NCBI GenBank assembly: GCA_964522045.1
Contig: CAZFSF010000017.1
Coordinates: forward strand, 1 to 28,276
DNA from: Desulfacyla sp964522045
GTDB taxonomy: Bacteria; Desulfobacterota; DSM-4660; Desulfatiglandales; Desulfatiglandaceae
DNA: 28,276 nt
Direction of reading: 5' to 3'
A program made the translations under genes and the position numbers. The notes below the pieces were generated by a model. The model was not told where the DNA came from and did not search any database. It was given only the letters and a program-made list of their open reading frames with translations. Below are positions 7,917-17,190 of the stretch, piece by piece; within the stretch, counting starts at the first letter, position 1, and each line of letters opens with the position of its first letter.

Positions 7917-7970
7917 ACCATTAACAACTAACTGTAATTATTAAACACCTTTAATGGAGGTCATGCTAAA

Positions 7971-9878
7971 TTGAACCCATTTTACAAAAATCTTGCCCTC
8001 TGGCTTGTAATCAGCCTTATGATGGTGATGCTTTTTCAGATTTTCAAACAGCCCGACAGGGGGAGTGCAGCCATCAGCTATAGTGACTTTTTGAACATGG
8101 TGGATAGTGGAAGCGTCAACCAGGTGACTATTAAAGGGGAAAATATCTCCGGGATGTCCGCGCAGGGCCCGTTCAAGACCTATGCCCCTAAAGATCCTGA
8201 ACTCATCAGCCTGCTCAGGAGTAAAGGGGTCAAGATAACCGCAAGGCCCCAGGAAGACTCCTCGTGGTTCCAGGTCTTTCTCTCCTGGGTCCCTATGCTG
8301 TTGTTAATAGGCGTATGGATATTTTTCATGCGTCAGATGCAGGCAGGAGGAGGAAAGGCCCTATCCTTTGGAAAGAGCCGCGCCAGGCTCATGACCGATT
8401 CTCAGGAAAAAGTCACCTTTGAAGATGTGGCGGGGATTGATGAGGCCAAGGAAGAACTTGGAGAGATAGTGGAATTTTTAAGCGATCCCAAGAAATTTAC
8501 CAGGCTCGGGGGGAGGATCCCTAAAGGCGTACTGCTGGTAGGTTCTCCAGGCACGGGAAAAACACTTCTTGCAAGGGCCATAGCGGGCGAAGCAGGTGTC
8601 CCTTTTTTCACCATCAGCGGCTCGGATTTTGTGGAGATGTTCGTCGGGGTAGGGGCTTCGAGGGTCAGAGACCTATTTAACCAGGGCAAGAAGAATGCGC
8701 CCTGCATCATATTCATAGATGAGATAGACGCTGTCGGCCGGCATCGCGGGGCAGGCCTCGGGGGCGGACACGATGAGCGTGAACAGACCCTTAATCAACT
8801 CCTCGTAGAGATGGACGGTTTCGAGTCCAATGAGGGAGTCATACTCATATCAGCGACCAACAGACCGGACGTGCTCGATCCCGCCCTGCTGAGGCCTGGC
8901 CGTTTCGACCGCCAGGTGGTGGTTCCGGTCCCGGATCTCGGGGGACGGGAGGGTATCCTCAGAGTTCATCTCAAGAAAAAGCTGGTGGCTGATAATCTGG
9001 ACATCTCCGTGCTTGCAAGGGGCACACCCGGGTTTACAGGTGCTGACCTCGAAAACATGGTAAATGAGGCCGCCCTGATGGCAGCAAGACGGGGTAAAGA
9101 CAGGGTGGAGATGGATGATTTCGAAGATGCTAAAGACAAGGTCCTGATGGGTACAGAACGTAAGAGCATGATCATCAGCGAAGAAGAGAAAAAAATTACC
9201 GCCTATCACGAGTCAGGGCATACCCTGGTAGCCAGGTTACTTCCGGACACAGATCCTATTCATAAAGTCACCATTATTCCGCGGGGTCTCGCTTTAGGTC
9301 TCACCCAACAGCTACCGATCAACGAAAAGCACACTTACCCGAAGGAACACCTCTTGAATAACATCGCGATATTAATGGGAGGGAGGGCCGCTGAGGAAAT
9401 CGTGCTCAACACCGAAACAACCGGCGCTGGAAACGATATTGAGAGGGCATCAGAGCTTGCCCGAAAAATGGTCTGCAATTTTGGCATGAGTAAGGAATTA
9501 GGTCCTTTGAGCTTCGGGAAGAAGGACGAACAGATATTCTTAGGGCGGGAACTCTCCCAGCACAGAGATTACGGTGAAGAAACAGCGCGAAAGATCGATG
9601 AGGAAGTGCACAGTATCGTTACCGGAGCTTACGAAAAAACCAGCCAGCTTATCAGGGATAACCTGGATACTATGCACAGAATGGCCACCGCCCTCCTTGA
9701 AAAGGAGACCCTCACTGGCGCCGATATCGACAAGATAATGGCGGGCGATCAAGAACCGGGCGTAAAGAAGAAGGCCAAGAGAAAAAAAGAGCCTGCTCCC
9801 CCCAAAAAAGTCAAGCCCCGCACAGCATCAAACATAGAGGAGACTGACATTGAGCCTTCTGAGGACGGGAAAGAGTAG
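7971..9878 (+). CDS. ftsH: ATP-dependent zinc metalloprotease FtsH
   Basis: A membrane-anchored AAA+ protease that extracts and degrades membrane proteins and unstable regulators. TM segments lie at about 7-24 and 101-120 with an extracytoplasmic domain between. The AAA module has Walker A GSPGTGKT (191-198; most homologues have GPPGTGKT), Walker B IIFIDE (246-251) and the second region of homology with arginine fingers near 308-314. The zinc site is HESGH (413-417) with Asp489 as third ligand. A Lys/Pro-rich tail follows about residue 585. The start is TTG, preceded by GGAGGT with 9-nt spacing, and the N-terminus NPFYKNLALW is typical. Length (635) is normal. The 3' end overlaps folP, as in many relatives. 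In E. coli FtsH degrades RpoH, whose homologue lies further along the same strand. Confidence 0.97.
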   Translation: MNPFYKNLALWLVISLMMVMLFQIFKQPDRGSAAISYSDFLNMVDSGSVNQVTIKGENISGMSAQGPFKTYAPKDPELISLLRSKGVKITARPQEDSSWFQVFLSWVPMLLLIGVWIFFMRQMQAGGGKALSFGKSRARLMTDSQEKVTFEDVAGIDEAKEELGEIVEFLSDPKKFTRLGGRIPKGVLLVGSPGTGKTLLARAIAGEAGVPFFTISGSDFVEMFVGVGASRVRDLFNQGKKNAPCIIFIDEIDAVGRHRGAGLGGGHDEREQTLNQLLVEMDGFESNEGVILISATNRPDVLDPALLRPGRFDRQVVVPVPDLGGREGILRVHLKKKLVADNLDISVLARGTPGFTGADLENMVNEAALMAARRGKDRVEMDDFEDAKDKVLMGTERKSMIISEEEKKITAYHESGHTLVARLLPDTDPIHKVTIIPRGLALGLTQQLPINEKHTYPKEHLLNNIAILMGGRAAEEIVLNTETTGAGNDIERASELARKMVCNFGMSKELGPLSFGKKDEQIFLGRELSQHRDYGEETARKIDEEVHSIVTGAYEKTSQLIRDNLDTMHRMATALLEKETLTGADIDKIMAGDQEPGVKKKAKRKKEPAPPKKVKPRTASNIEETDIEPSEDGKE

Positions 9879-10728
9879 GGTGGGATTTGTTCTAAGCTGG
9901 AAAACCCATCGCCTCGACTTACGCAGAAGGACCCACGTCATGGGCGTCCTCAACGTAACTCCCGATTCCTTTTCAGATGGGAGCCATTATTTTGAAGCAG
10001 ACAGGGCAGTGGAACATGCCCTCGCAATGGACCGAGACGGGGCAGACATCATCGACGTGGGAGGGGAATCAACCAGACCATATTCCAAAAAAATCTCTAT
10101 TGCCGAAGAGATAGACCGGGTGATCCCGGTCATAGAGGCGCTCCATGGAGAAGTCTCCGCCCCCATCAGCATAGATACCTGCAAGAGCACGGTAGCAGAA
10201 GAAGCATTGAAGGCAGGGGCATCCATCATCAACGATATCAGCGCCCTCAGGTTCGATCCAAAAATGTCCATGATTGCGGCCCGGGCAGGTGTTCCCGTTA
10301 TCCTTATGCATATGAAGGGCACGCCCGGGGACATGCAGAACAATCCTGTATATGATGATCTAATCAATGAGATCCTGGACTTTTTAAGAGATGCGGTTGA
10401 CCGTTCCGAGGCCGCCGGCATTAGCAGGGAATTGACTGTCGTAGACCCCGGCATCGGTTTTGGAAAGACCTTTGATCACAATCTCAAAATCATCAGAGAT
10501 CTTTCCCGATTCAAATCCCTTGAACGACCCGTCTTGTTGGGCCCATCCAACAAGGCCTTCATCGGTCATATCTTAGATAGAGAGCCCCATGAGAGGGACA
10601 CAGGCTCCATGGCTGCTGTGGCCGCAGGAGTCATTAATGGCGCTCATATAGTCAGGGCGCATAATGTCAAAAAAGCCGTGGAGACGGTTAAGATCATTGA
10701 CGCGGTTAAACGCGGGAGCGTGGGGTAA
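9850..10728 (+). CDS. folP: Dihydropteroate synthase
   Basis: Condenses p-aminobenzoate with dihydropterin pyrophosphate in folate synthesis; cytosolic TIM barrel. Family motifs are all present: GVLNVTPDSFSDG (32-44), DIIDVGGESTRP (66-77), ISIDT (106-110), ASIINDISAL, VDPGIGFGKT (198-207) and a C-terminal RAHNV (269-273). The usual SRK of the pterin-binding loop reads SNK here (233-235), and RxHD reads RAHN; Lys235 is kept. The start is a TTG with GAGGAG 7 nt upstream, overlapping the last 29 bases of ftsH. A GTG at 9880 would give a shorter form. In many deltaproteobacteria cdaA-ybbR-glmM follow folP; here coaX follows instead. Confidence 0.96.
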   Translation: MSLLRTGKSRVGFVLSWKTHRLDLRRRTHVMGVLNVTPDSFSDGSHYFEADRAVEHALAMDRDGADIIDVGGESTRPYSKKISIAEEIDRVIPVIEALHGEVSAPISIDTCKSTVAEEALKAGASIINDISALRFDPKMSMIAARAGVPVILMHMKGTPGDMQNNPVYDDLINEILDFLRDAVDRSEAAGISRELTVVDPGIGFGKTFDHNLKIIRDLSRFKSLERPVLLGPSNKAFIGHILDREPHERDTGSMAAVAAGVINGAHIVRAHNVKKAVETVKIIDAVKRGSVG

Positions 10729-10734
10729 AAGGGT

Positions 10735-11502
10735 ATGTTATTCTGTATTGATATCGGTAATACGAATATTGTCCTGGGAGTAACAGATCAGGAACAGATC
10801 CTCCACCACTGGAGGATCAGGACCGAAAAGGAGACCACGGCCGATGAACTGGGCATCCTTGTAGGCACTTTTTTCCAGTGGGAGGGGATAACATTCCAGG
10901 ATATCAGCGATACGATTATCTCGTGTGTGGTCCCCCCGCTGCTCAATACCGTGGAAGAGTTTTCGCGCCGTTACTTCAAGGTTGAGCCCGTTATTATTGG
11001 TCCCGGTACGAAGACAGGGATGCCGATTCTATATGATAATCCCAAGGAAGTGGGCGCCGACCGGATTGTAAATGCGGTGGCCGCTTACGAAAAATATGGC
11101 ACCGCCTTGATCGTGGTCGATTTTGGCACGGCCACGACCTTTGATTATATCTCAAAGGAGGGCGCCTATATGGGTGGGGCCATTGCCCCAGGGGTAATCA
11201 TATCTTGCGAGGCCCTCTTTATAGAGGCCTCCAAGCTTCCGAGAGTCGAGATATTTACCCGGCCGAACACTGTCATAGCAAAAGACACCATCAGCAGCAT
11301 GAACGCCGGGATTATCTATGGTTATGCGGGTTTGGTGGACGGCATTGTCAACAGGATGCAAAATGAGTCAGGGGAAGAGCCAGTGGTCATTGCCACAGGG
11401 GGCCTGGCGCCTATTATCTCAGAAGTCTCGGAAACGATAGTCCATGTTGAGGAATTTTTGACTCTCCAGGGACTTATAATCCTGTTCAAGAGAAACCAGT
11501 AA
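10735..11502 (+). CDS. coaX: Type III pantothenate kinase
   Basis: Phosphorylates pantothenate as the first step of coenzyme A synthesis. It belongs to the ASKHA superfamily and typically needs a monovalent cation. Motifs: phosphate-binding DIGNTNIVLG at 6-15, GADRIVNAVAA at 107-117 containing the catalytic Asp109, DFGTATTFD at 129-137, GGAIAPG at 147-153 and a late ATGGLA. Length 255 is typical. The ATG is 6 bp after the folP stop with a purine-rich AAAGGG just before it, so co-transcription with folP is very likely. Confidence 0.96.
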   Translation: MLFCIDIGNTNIVLGVTDQEQILHHWRIRTEKETTADELGILVGTFFQWEGITFQDISDTIISCVVPPLLNTVEEFSRRYFKVEPVIIGPGTKTGMPILYDNPKEVGADRIVNAVAAYEKYGTALIVVDFGTATTFDYISKEGAYMGGAIAPGVIISCEALFIEASKLPRVEIFTRPNTVIAKDTISSMNAGIIYGYAGLVDGIVNRMQNESGEEPVVIATGGLAPIISEVSETIVHVEEFLTLQGLIILFKRNQ

Positions 11503-11516
11503 ACCCCAACACTTCG

Positions 11517-12443
11517 ATGTCACCTTCTAAACCCCAAGAACTACCCCTGATTAAACCGCCAAGGCTGAGGCCGGGGGATCTGATCGGCATTATCTCTCCG
11601 GCCGGACCTGTGGATGAATCCGAGCTGCAACCCGATCTGAAACTGCTGGAATCCTCCGATCTAAGAACTCATGTTGCGCCCCACGTATATGACAGGCATG
11701 ATTACTTGGCAGGAGATGATGAGGCCCGGCTTTCAGACCTCCATGCCATGTTCCGGGACAGAAAGATAAAAGCCATTTTTTGTGCCCGCGGAGGATATGG
11801 AACTCTGAGGCTCCTTGACAAAATTGACTATGATCTGATCAGGGAACACCCGAAGACAATTGTAGGCTACAGCGATATTACCGCCCTCTTAATGGCCATA
11901 CACAAGAAGACCGGGCTCGTAACTTTTCACGGACCAATGGTGCGTGGGCTTTCCGCCCTTCATGACAACAGCCGGGAGAGTCTTTTCAAACTCATCTCAT
12001 CAAATCAACCGGTTTCATTCAGCCCCATGGCAGGAAATTCTCTCATTTCAGGGAGGGCTAAAGGACCCCTGATTGGGGGCAATCTGAGTCTCATCTGTCA
12101 TCTGGTCGGGACGTCTTTTCTTCCATCCCTTGACGGCTGTATCCTGTTTATTGAGGACAGGGGGGAACCTTTATACCGCATAGACCGCATGCTCACCCAT
12201 CTTGCATTGACCGGCCAATTGAAAGGGATTGCCGGTCTCATAGGGGGCGAATTTATCGAGTGCGGCGATAACTCTGCCATTAATGATCTGCTGAAAACCC
12301 TGGCTTCTGACCTGGAGATCCCTCTGACAACCGGGTTCCCCGTTGGACACGGCCTGACAAACCTGGCCCTCCCCCTTGGTCCACCCGCTCAACTTGATAC
12401 CGATTCCATGACCCTTTCCCTATTGGAATCATGCGTTATTTGA
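11517..12443 (+). CDS. ldcA: LD-carboxypeptidase (S66 family)
   Basis: A serine peptidase that removes the terminal D-Ala from murein tetrapeptides during peptidoglycan recycling. Features of family S66 are clear: the N-terminal PPRLRPGDLIGIISPAGP, the nucleophile Ser119 in VGYSDITAL, an acidic motif IEDRGEPLYRIDR (212-224) carrying the presumed catalytic Glu, and His278 in FPVGHGLTNLALPLG. No signal peptide is seen, matching the cytoplasmic LdcA type. The start lies 14 bp after coaX without a clear ribosome binding site. It shares the cell-wall theme with mtgA on the other strand. Confidence 0.93.
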   Translation: MSPSKPQELPLIKPPRLRPGDLIGIISPAGPVDESELQPDLKLLESSDLRTHVAPHVYDRHDYLAGDDEARLSDLHAMFRDRKIKAIFCARGGYGTLRLLDKIDYDLIREHPKTIVGYSDITALLMAIHKKTGLVTFHGPMVRGLSALHDNSRESLFKLISSNQPVSFSPMAGNSLISGRAKGPLIGGNLSLICHLVGTSFLPSLDGCILFIEDRGEPLYRIDRMLTHLALTGQLKGIAGLIGGEFIECGDNSAINDLLKTLASDLEIPLTTGFPVGHGLTNLALPLGPPAQLDTDSMTLSLLESCVI

Positions 12444-12491
12444 TCGACGAATTGATGGATTAAGGAATTAAATTCAATACTAACAGCTTTC

Positions 12492-15400
12492 ATGTCTGCA
12501 CAAAAAAACCAAGATCTTGTTAGATTTAAAAAGTGGCTAAAAGAGGGCACAGGGGTCATCTCCCTTGTCGGTCTTTCAGGATCGGCACAGTCCTATTTCT
12601 TTTCCGAAGTGTTGACCGATCTTGACAGACCCTGTCTCGTCATCCTCCCGGAAAGAAAAAACGCCGAACGGCTTTATAAAGAGCTCCAGTTCTTTATGGG
12701 TGGCCCGGAGGCCAAGGATGACTTTCCCTCCTCACGACTCCATCAGTTTTTCCCCTATGATATGTCTCCCCTGACCGGGCTCAGCCCGCACCGGGAATTG
12801 GTCACCAGACGAATCAAATCCCTCTATGCCCTGATGTCTGACAAAAAGCCTGTTGTAATTACCTCTCTCGAAGCGATTTGCTTCAGGGTCATGCCAAAGG
12901 AATCACTCCTAAAATCTTTAGAATACCTTGAAGCAGGGGAGGATGTAGAGAGAGGCCTATTACTCACAAAGCTCGAAACCAACGGCTATCAACGAACATC
13001 ATTGGTAGAAGAAAGGGGAGATTATTCTGTCCGGGGGGGTGTTATCGACATATTCTCGCCCCTTTATCCCCTCCCTCTCCGCCTGGAGTTTTGGGGGGAC
13101 CGGCTCGAATCGATTCGTCAATTTGATCCTATCAGCCAGCGATCACAGAGCCATTCAAGGGAAATGATTCTTCTTCCTGCCGTGGAAATCATAATGGATG
13201 AAGAGGGCGTTAAGAGGGCCAGATCCATGGGGCGGCTTCCAAGACAACCGGAGGACGGAATAGGTTTCCCTGGGCAGGAGGCCTGGCTCCATCATTTTTA
13301 TCCCCATCTCGACACGCTCTTCGAATATCTCCCTGAAAACGGGATCATCACCCTTTTTGATCCGCACCGTATGGAGTCTGACGGCTGGAAGATAGAGAAG
13401 AAATTTTATAAAGACGAAGAGAGATTCCGGGAAGAATCTGCAGGGAAAGGTGCGCCCTTTCCTGATATTGACGGTGTCTTTGTCCCCTTCGAGGAAATCG
13501 CACAGCAGTTTAAAAAATATCAACGGATCGAAATAGGGGAATTGAACCTGAGTAAAGAGGAAGTACCCGGGAAAACCGCAGAGATCATAGAAGCCTTAGA
13601 GACCATAGAGATCCGGGGACATTTCCAGTTGGAGGACGACCTGGAAGTCAGGCTTGCCAACAGGGGCAGGGTATCCATGGCCCCATTTGCCAACAGAATC
13701 GCATCGTGGCTCGCAACCCGATCAAGGGTCATCATAACCTGCACCACGGAACAACAGGCCAACCGTTTAAGAGAAATCTTGGCAAATTATGATGTCCGGG
13801 TGGCAAGCGTGGCTCAGGGATGGGATAATGTCCCCGAAACGCCGGGGCTGAGTCTCTGTTTGGGTAGACTCCCACGCGGTTTTACCTGGCCGGACATCGG
13901 TCTTTATGTGGTCAGCGAAGATGAAATATTCGGTCCTAAGAGGGCCATGCGAAGACAGAAAAAAACCGGGCGCAAAGGCGCACTTTCGTGGTCCAACTTC
14001 AGCCAGCTCAAGGCAGGTGACCTTGTTGTGCATGAGGATCACGGAATCGGCAGGTATGGCGGGCTCTCTGCAATGGAGATAGCCCACAAGGTGAATGATT
14101 TCATCATTGTGGAATATGCCAACCATTCGCGGCTTTATATCCCGGCTGACCGAGTCAGCATTCTACAAAAATATGCCGGGGCCGGTGAAAGAGACCCAAA
14201 GCTTGACCAGTTAGGGGGCTACTCGTGGAACATAGCAAAGCAGAAGGCCAAAAAATCGGTCAAGAAAATCGCCAAACAACTTGTGGAGCTCTATGCCCTG
14301 AGAAAATATCGAAAAGGACACGCATTTTCTCCTCCTGACCATTACTACCGCGAATTCGAGTCCACATTCGAACATGAAGAAACCGATGACCAGATCAAAG
14401 CGATTGAAGATGTCTTAGAGGACTTAGCTTCGGAACAACCGATGGATCGTCTTATATGTGGAGACGTGGGTTTCGGGAAGACTGAGGTAGCTATTCGAGC
14501 CGCATTCAAGATTGTCACGGATGGGAAGCAGGTGGCTTTCCTTGTACCCACGACGGTCTTGGCCGAGCAGCACTTTGAGACCTTTAAGAAGAGAATGACG
14601 CCTTATTCCATTGAAGTTGGGGTTCTCAGCCGCTTTAAAACCAGGACCCAGCAGGCTGAGGTTATCAGCAAACTGAGGTCCGGCAGAATAGACGTGCTGA
14701 TCGGCACACACAGAATCCTTCAGAGGGATGTGAAATTCGCTGATTTAGGGCTCCTGATTATTGACGAAGAACAGCGGTTTGGTGTCAAGCAAAAGGAGAC
14801 ATTAAAAAAATACCGTGCCTTGGTGGACGTGTTGGCCATAACCGCCACCCCGGTTCCAAGAACGCTCCAGATGTCTATGATAGGAGTTAGGGACCTGAGC
14901 ATCATCGAAACCCCACCCCAGGACAGATTGGCCATTGAGACGTATCTCTCACCCTATGACGACCCTCTTATCATCAGGGCCATAGAGGCTGAATTGGAGA
15001 GGGGAGGGCAGACCTTCTTTGTCCACAACAGGGTGCGCACCATCGACCATACGGCTGATAAACTGAGAAGGATGGTTCCCCGGGCACGTATTGCAGTGGC
15101 CCACGGCCAAATGAAGTCAAAAGAGCTGGAAGAGACCATGATGAGATTCCTACGAAAGGAAATCGATCTCCTCGTCTGCACAACCATAATCGAATCGGGT
15201 CTTGATATTCCTTCTGCCAACACCATTATCATCAATCAGGCAGATCGCCTCGGCCTGGCTCAAATTTATCAGTTAAGAGGAAGGGTTGGACGGGCCAAAG
15301 AAAAGGCATACGCCTATTTAATTATTTCAAACGACTCAGTGCTCACAAGAGATGCGGAAAAGAGGTTGAAGGCCCTCATGGATTTTTCCAGCTTAGGCGC

Positions 15401-16046
15401 CGGTCTTAACCTCGCCATGCACGACCTCAGGATCCGGGGCGGGGGCAATATCCTCGGATTTTCCCAGTCGGGGCATATTTCAGCGGTTGGATATGAGCTA
15501 TATGTCAAACTCATCGAGCGAGCAGTTACCGAATTAAAAGGTGAAGAATGGGAGGATGATATAAACCCGGAAATCAATATAGATATTCCCTCACACCTGC
15601 CGGAGAGTTATATTATGGACACAGATGTCAGGTTGAACCTATACCGCAGACTTTCTAACCTCCTTGAGAAGTCAGAATTGAAAGAGATCACCGAAGAAAT
15701 CCGCGATCGTTTCGGTCCCCCGCCAAAGGAGGTCGTCAATCTCTTCGGTTTGATGTCGATCCGGCTGTTATTGAAAAGGCTTCGAATCAGCAAATTAGAC
15801 ATGGGACGTAATAGCCTCACATTAACCTTTTCCCAGGAAATGGGCGCAGATGCGGAAGATCTGGTCCGACTGATAAGTGCCAGACCTAACAGATTCCGGC
15901 TTTTACCCAACAACAAGCTGAAAATCTACGCCGGCACTTTCTCTTTGCCGGACGATTTTCCCAAGATAGAACAGGCAATGAAAACGCTTGATTTCAAAGC
16001 AGAACGATCAAATGGGGCGCCTGAAAAATTGAGCGCGCTTCCCTAA
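12492..16046 (+). CDS. mfd: Transcription-repair coupling factor Mfd
   Basis: Mfd displaces RNA polymerase stalled at DNA damage and recruits UvrA. Length is 1184 residues, typical. The N-terminal third is UvrB-like (FFPYDMSPLTGLSPH, YSVRGGVIDIFSP). The RNA polymerase interaction domain starts near 505 (AGDLVVHEDHGIGRY). The superfamily 2 translocase has Walker A GDVGFGKTE at about 655-663, DEEQRFGV near 757, TATPVPRTLQMSM near 782 and the helicase C-terminal lobe with QLRGRVGR. The TRCF domain occupies about 1030-1130. All motor motifs appear intact. The ATG follows ldcA by 48 bp with only a weak purine tract upstream. Confidence 0.98.
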   Translation: MSAQKNQDLVRFKKWLKEGTGVISLVGLSGSAQSYFFSEVLTDLDRPCLVILPERKNAERLYKELQFFMGGPEAKDDFPSSRLHQFFPYDMSPLTGLSPHRELVTRRIKSLYALMSDKKPVVITSLEAICFRVMPKESLLKSLEYLEAGEDVERGLLLTKLETNGYQRTSLVEERGDYSVRGGVIDIFSPLYPLPLRLEFWGDRLESIRQFDPISQRSQSHSREMILLPAVEIIMDEEGVKRARSMGRLPRQPEDGIGFPGQEAWLHHFYPHLDTLFEYLPENGIITLFDPHRMESDGWKIEKKFYKDEERFREESAGKGAPFPDIDGVFVPFEEIAQQFKKYQRIEIGELNLSKEEVPGKTAEIIEALETIEIRGHFQLEDDLEVRLANRGRVSMAPFANRIASWLATRSRVIITCTTEQQANRLREILANYDVRVASVAQGWDNVPETPGLSLCLGRLPRGFTWPDIGLYVVSEDEIFGPKRAMRRQKKTGRKGALSWSNFSQLKAGDLVVHEDHGIGRYGGLSAMEIAHKVNDFIIVEYANHSRLYIPADRVSILQKYAGAGERDPKLDQLGGYSWNIAKQKAKKSVKKIAKQLVELYALRKYRKGHAFSPPDHYYREFESTFEHEETDDQIKAIEDVLEDLASEQPMDRLICGDVGFGKTEVAIRAAFKIVTDGKQVAFLVPTTVLAEQHFETFKKRMTPYSIEVGVLSRFKTRTQQAEVISKLRSGRIDVLIGTHRILQRDVKFADLGLLIIDEEQRFGVKQKETLKKYRALVDVLAITATPVPRTLQMSMIGVRDLSIIETPPQDRLAIETYLSPYDDPLIIRAIEAELERGGQTFFVHNRVRTIDHTADKLRRMVPRARIAVAHGQMKSKELEETMMRFLRKEIDLLVCTTIIESGLDIPSANTIIINQADRLGLAQIYQLRGRVGRAKEKAYAYLIISNDSVLTRDAEKRLKALMDFSSLGAGLNLAMHDLRIRGGGNILGFSQSGHISAVGYELYVKLIERAVTELKGEEWEDDINPEINIDIPSHLPESYIMDTDVRLNLYRRLSNLLEKSELKEITEEIRDRFGPPPKEVVNLFGLMSIRLLLKRLRISKLDMGRNSLTLTFSQEMGADAEDLVRLISARPNRFRLLPNNKLKIYAGTFSLPDDFPKIEQAMKTLDFKAERSNGAPEKLSALP

Positions 16047-16167
16047 GGGCTCGAAAAAAACATGTTTAAATTTTTTAGCTTTGCTGTTAATATAAAAAGT
16101 TTAGGCTCATGGAATGAGCGGGTTGGCATTGCAAACAAAAACCGGACAACAACAAATGACCCACGGG

Positions 16168-17130
16168 ATGATTAGGAAAAAAATCAGGGTTATGACCCAT
16201 GGTCTTTATTGTCTTTTTTGTTGGACCCTGATTTTTCTCCCTCTCGGTTGCGGTCTGTCTGATCATGGGGGGGACGATCCGGTAATGGTTATAGGCTCGA
16301 AACACCTCTCTTGTGACGCATTGAAAAAGGAGATGGAATTCATTGGCGGCGGTATGCCCGTTCCGGTTAAGCATGCAAAAGAGATAAAGAAGCAGCTAAT
16401 TAAACAGATCATAGACTATTATCTTATCATCGAATATGGGAAACAAAATAACATCTCTATCTCTGAAAAAGAATTCCAAAGGAATTTAAAGGAGATCAAG
16501 AGGGAATACTCAGAAGATACCTTTCGTAAAGTGCTGCTTCAGGGATATGTAGATCCCGCGTTATGGGAGCATCGCTTGAGGAATCAGCTCCTTGTGGGCA
16601 AGGTTATCAAACAGGTTTTAGAAAAAATCGCCTCACCCAGTTATGAAGAGATAAAGATCTATTTCCAAAAGAACAGAAATGAATTCAGATCCCCGGAGAT
16701 GTTAAGATTCCGGCAAATAGTCTGTAAATCAAAAAGAGAAGCAGAGAACCTGCGCGACCGCATCCATGCCGGGGAAGATATGGGCAAACTTGCCAAGAAA
16801 TATTCAATAGCCCCTGAGGCCGAGGTCCATGGCGAAGTTGGTTGGGTAGCCCGGGGCGATTTAGACGAATCCATGGAAGATGCCCTCTTTTCAATGCAGA
16901 GTGGCAAAATCAGCCCTATTATCAAAACCTCTTTTGGCTATCATATCTTCGAGGTAATGTCCCGTAGGCCTGCCGGCATTGAAGGACTTCCGGAAGTCAT
17001 GCCCGAAATAGAATCACGACTTCTCCGCCAAAAGCACGAAGTCTTTTACGAGAAATGGTTGGAAAAGCTCAGATCTAACTTTAAAGTCAAGGTTAATCAA
17101 GATATGTTGAACAAAGTAGAGCTATCTTAA
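16168..17130 (+). CDS. Parvulin-type peptidyl-prolyl isomerase lipoprotein
   Basis: A 320-residue lipoprotein chaperone/isomerase. The N-terminus has basic residues, a hydrophobic stretch (about 12-26) and a lipobox PLGC with Cys28. A SurA_N/PrsA-like helical region follows. The parvulin (PpiC) domain runs from about 171 to 262, including SFGYHIFEV near its end; a SurA-like C-terminal helix closes the protein. I chose the ATG at 16168 because it gives a compact signal peptide; in-frame ATGs at 16114 and 16156 are alternatives and no ribosome binding site decides. It probably helps fold outer-membrane or secreted proteins together with the SurA-like product of the next gene, of which it looks like a diverged paralogue. 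Confidence 0.88.
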   Translation: MIRKKIRVMTHGLYCLFCWTLIFLPLGCGLSDHGGDDPVMVIGSKHLSCDALKKEMEFIGGGMPVPVKHAKEIKKQLIKQIIDYYLIIEYGKQNNISISEKEFQRNLKEIKREYSEDTFRKVLLQGYVDPALWEHRLRNQLLVGKVIKQVLEKIASPSYEEIKIYFQKNRNEFRSPEMLRFRQIVCKSKREAENLRDRIHAGEDMGKLAKKYSIAPEAEVHGEVGWVARGDLDESMEDALFSMQSGKISPIIKTSFGYHIFEVMSRRPAGIEGLPEVMPEIESRLLRQKHEVFYEKWLEKLRSNFKVKVNQDMLNKVELS

Positions 17131-17142
17131 TCAGGATAACTG

Positions 17143-17180
17143 AGAATTTAGGAATTGGGGAATTCCTGAATTCTATTTTT
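17143..17180 (+). terminator. Rho-independent terminator-like hairpin before surA-like gene
   Basis: A 14-bp stem (17143-17156 with 17161-17174, one G-U pair) closes a GGGG loop and is followed by A and five T (17176-17180). It lies between two consecutive plus-strand genes, directly in front of the AAAGGA ribosome binding site of the next gene. It could terminate transcription from mfd and the parvulin lipoprotein gene, or attenuate read-through. The stem is AT-rich, so efficiency is uncertain. Confidence 0.6.
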
Positions 17181-17190
17181 AAAGGACCAA

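Larger units (their letters stand above)
7607..7970. other. Divergent intergenic region between DUF4301 and ftsH
   Basis: A 364-bp AT-rich region between divergent genes. It contains the tandem repeats near DUF4301, a possible promoter and palindrome at 7825-7851, a large hairpin at 7878-7916 and the ftsH leader. A 62-codon open frame at 7736-7924 runs through these elements, has no good ribosome binding site and resembles nothing known, so I do not call it a gene. The leftward DUF4301 promoter must also lie here, but I could not identify it. Confidence 0.6.

Noticed and set aside
7736..7924. 62-codon open frame upstream of ftsH
   Set aside because: It runs through a promoter-like region and a repeat hairpin, lacks a ribosome binding site and resembles nothing.
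9987..10454. 155-codon minus-strand frame within folP
   Set aside because: Shadow of folP; no motifs and no independent support.
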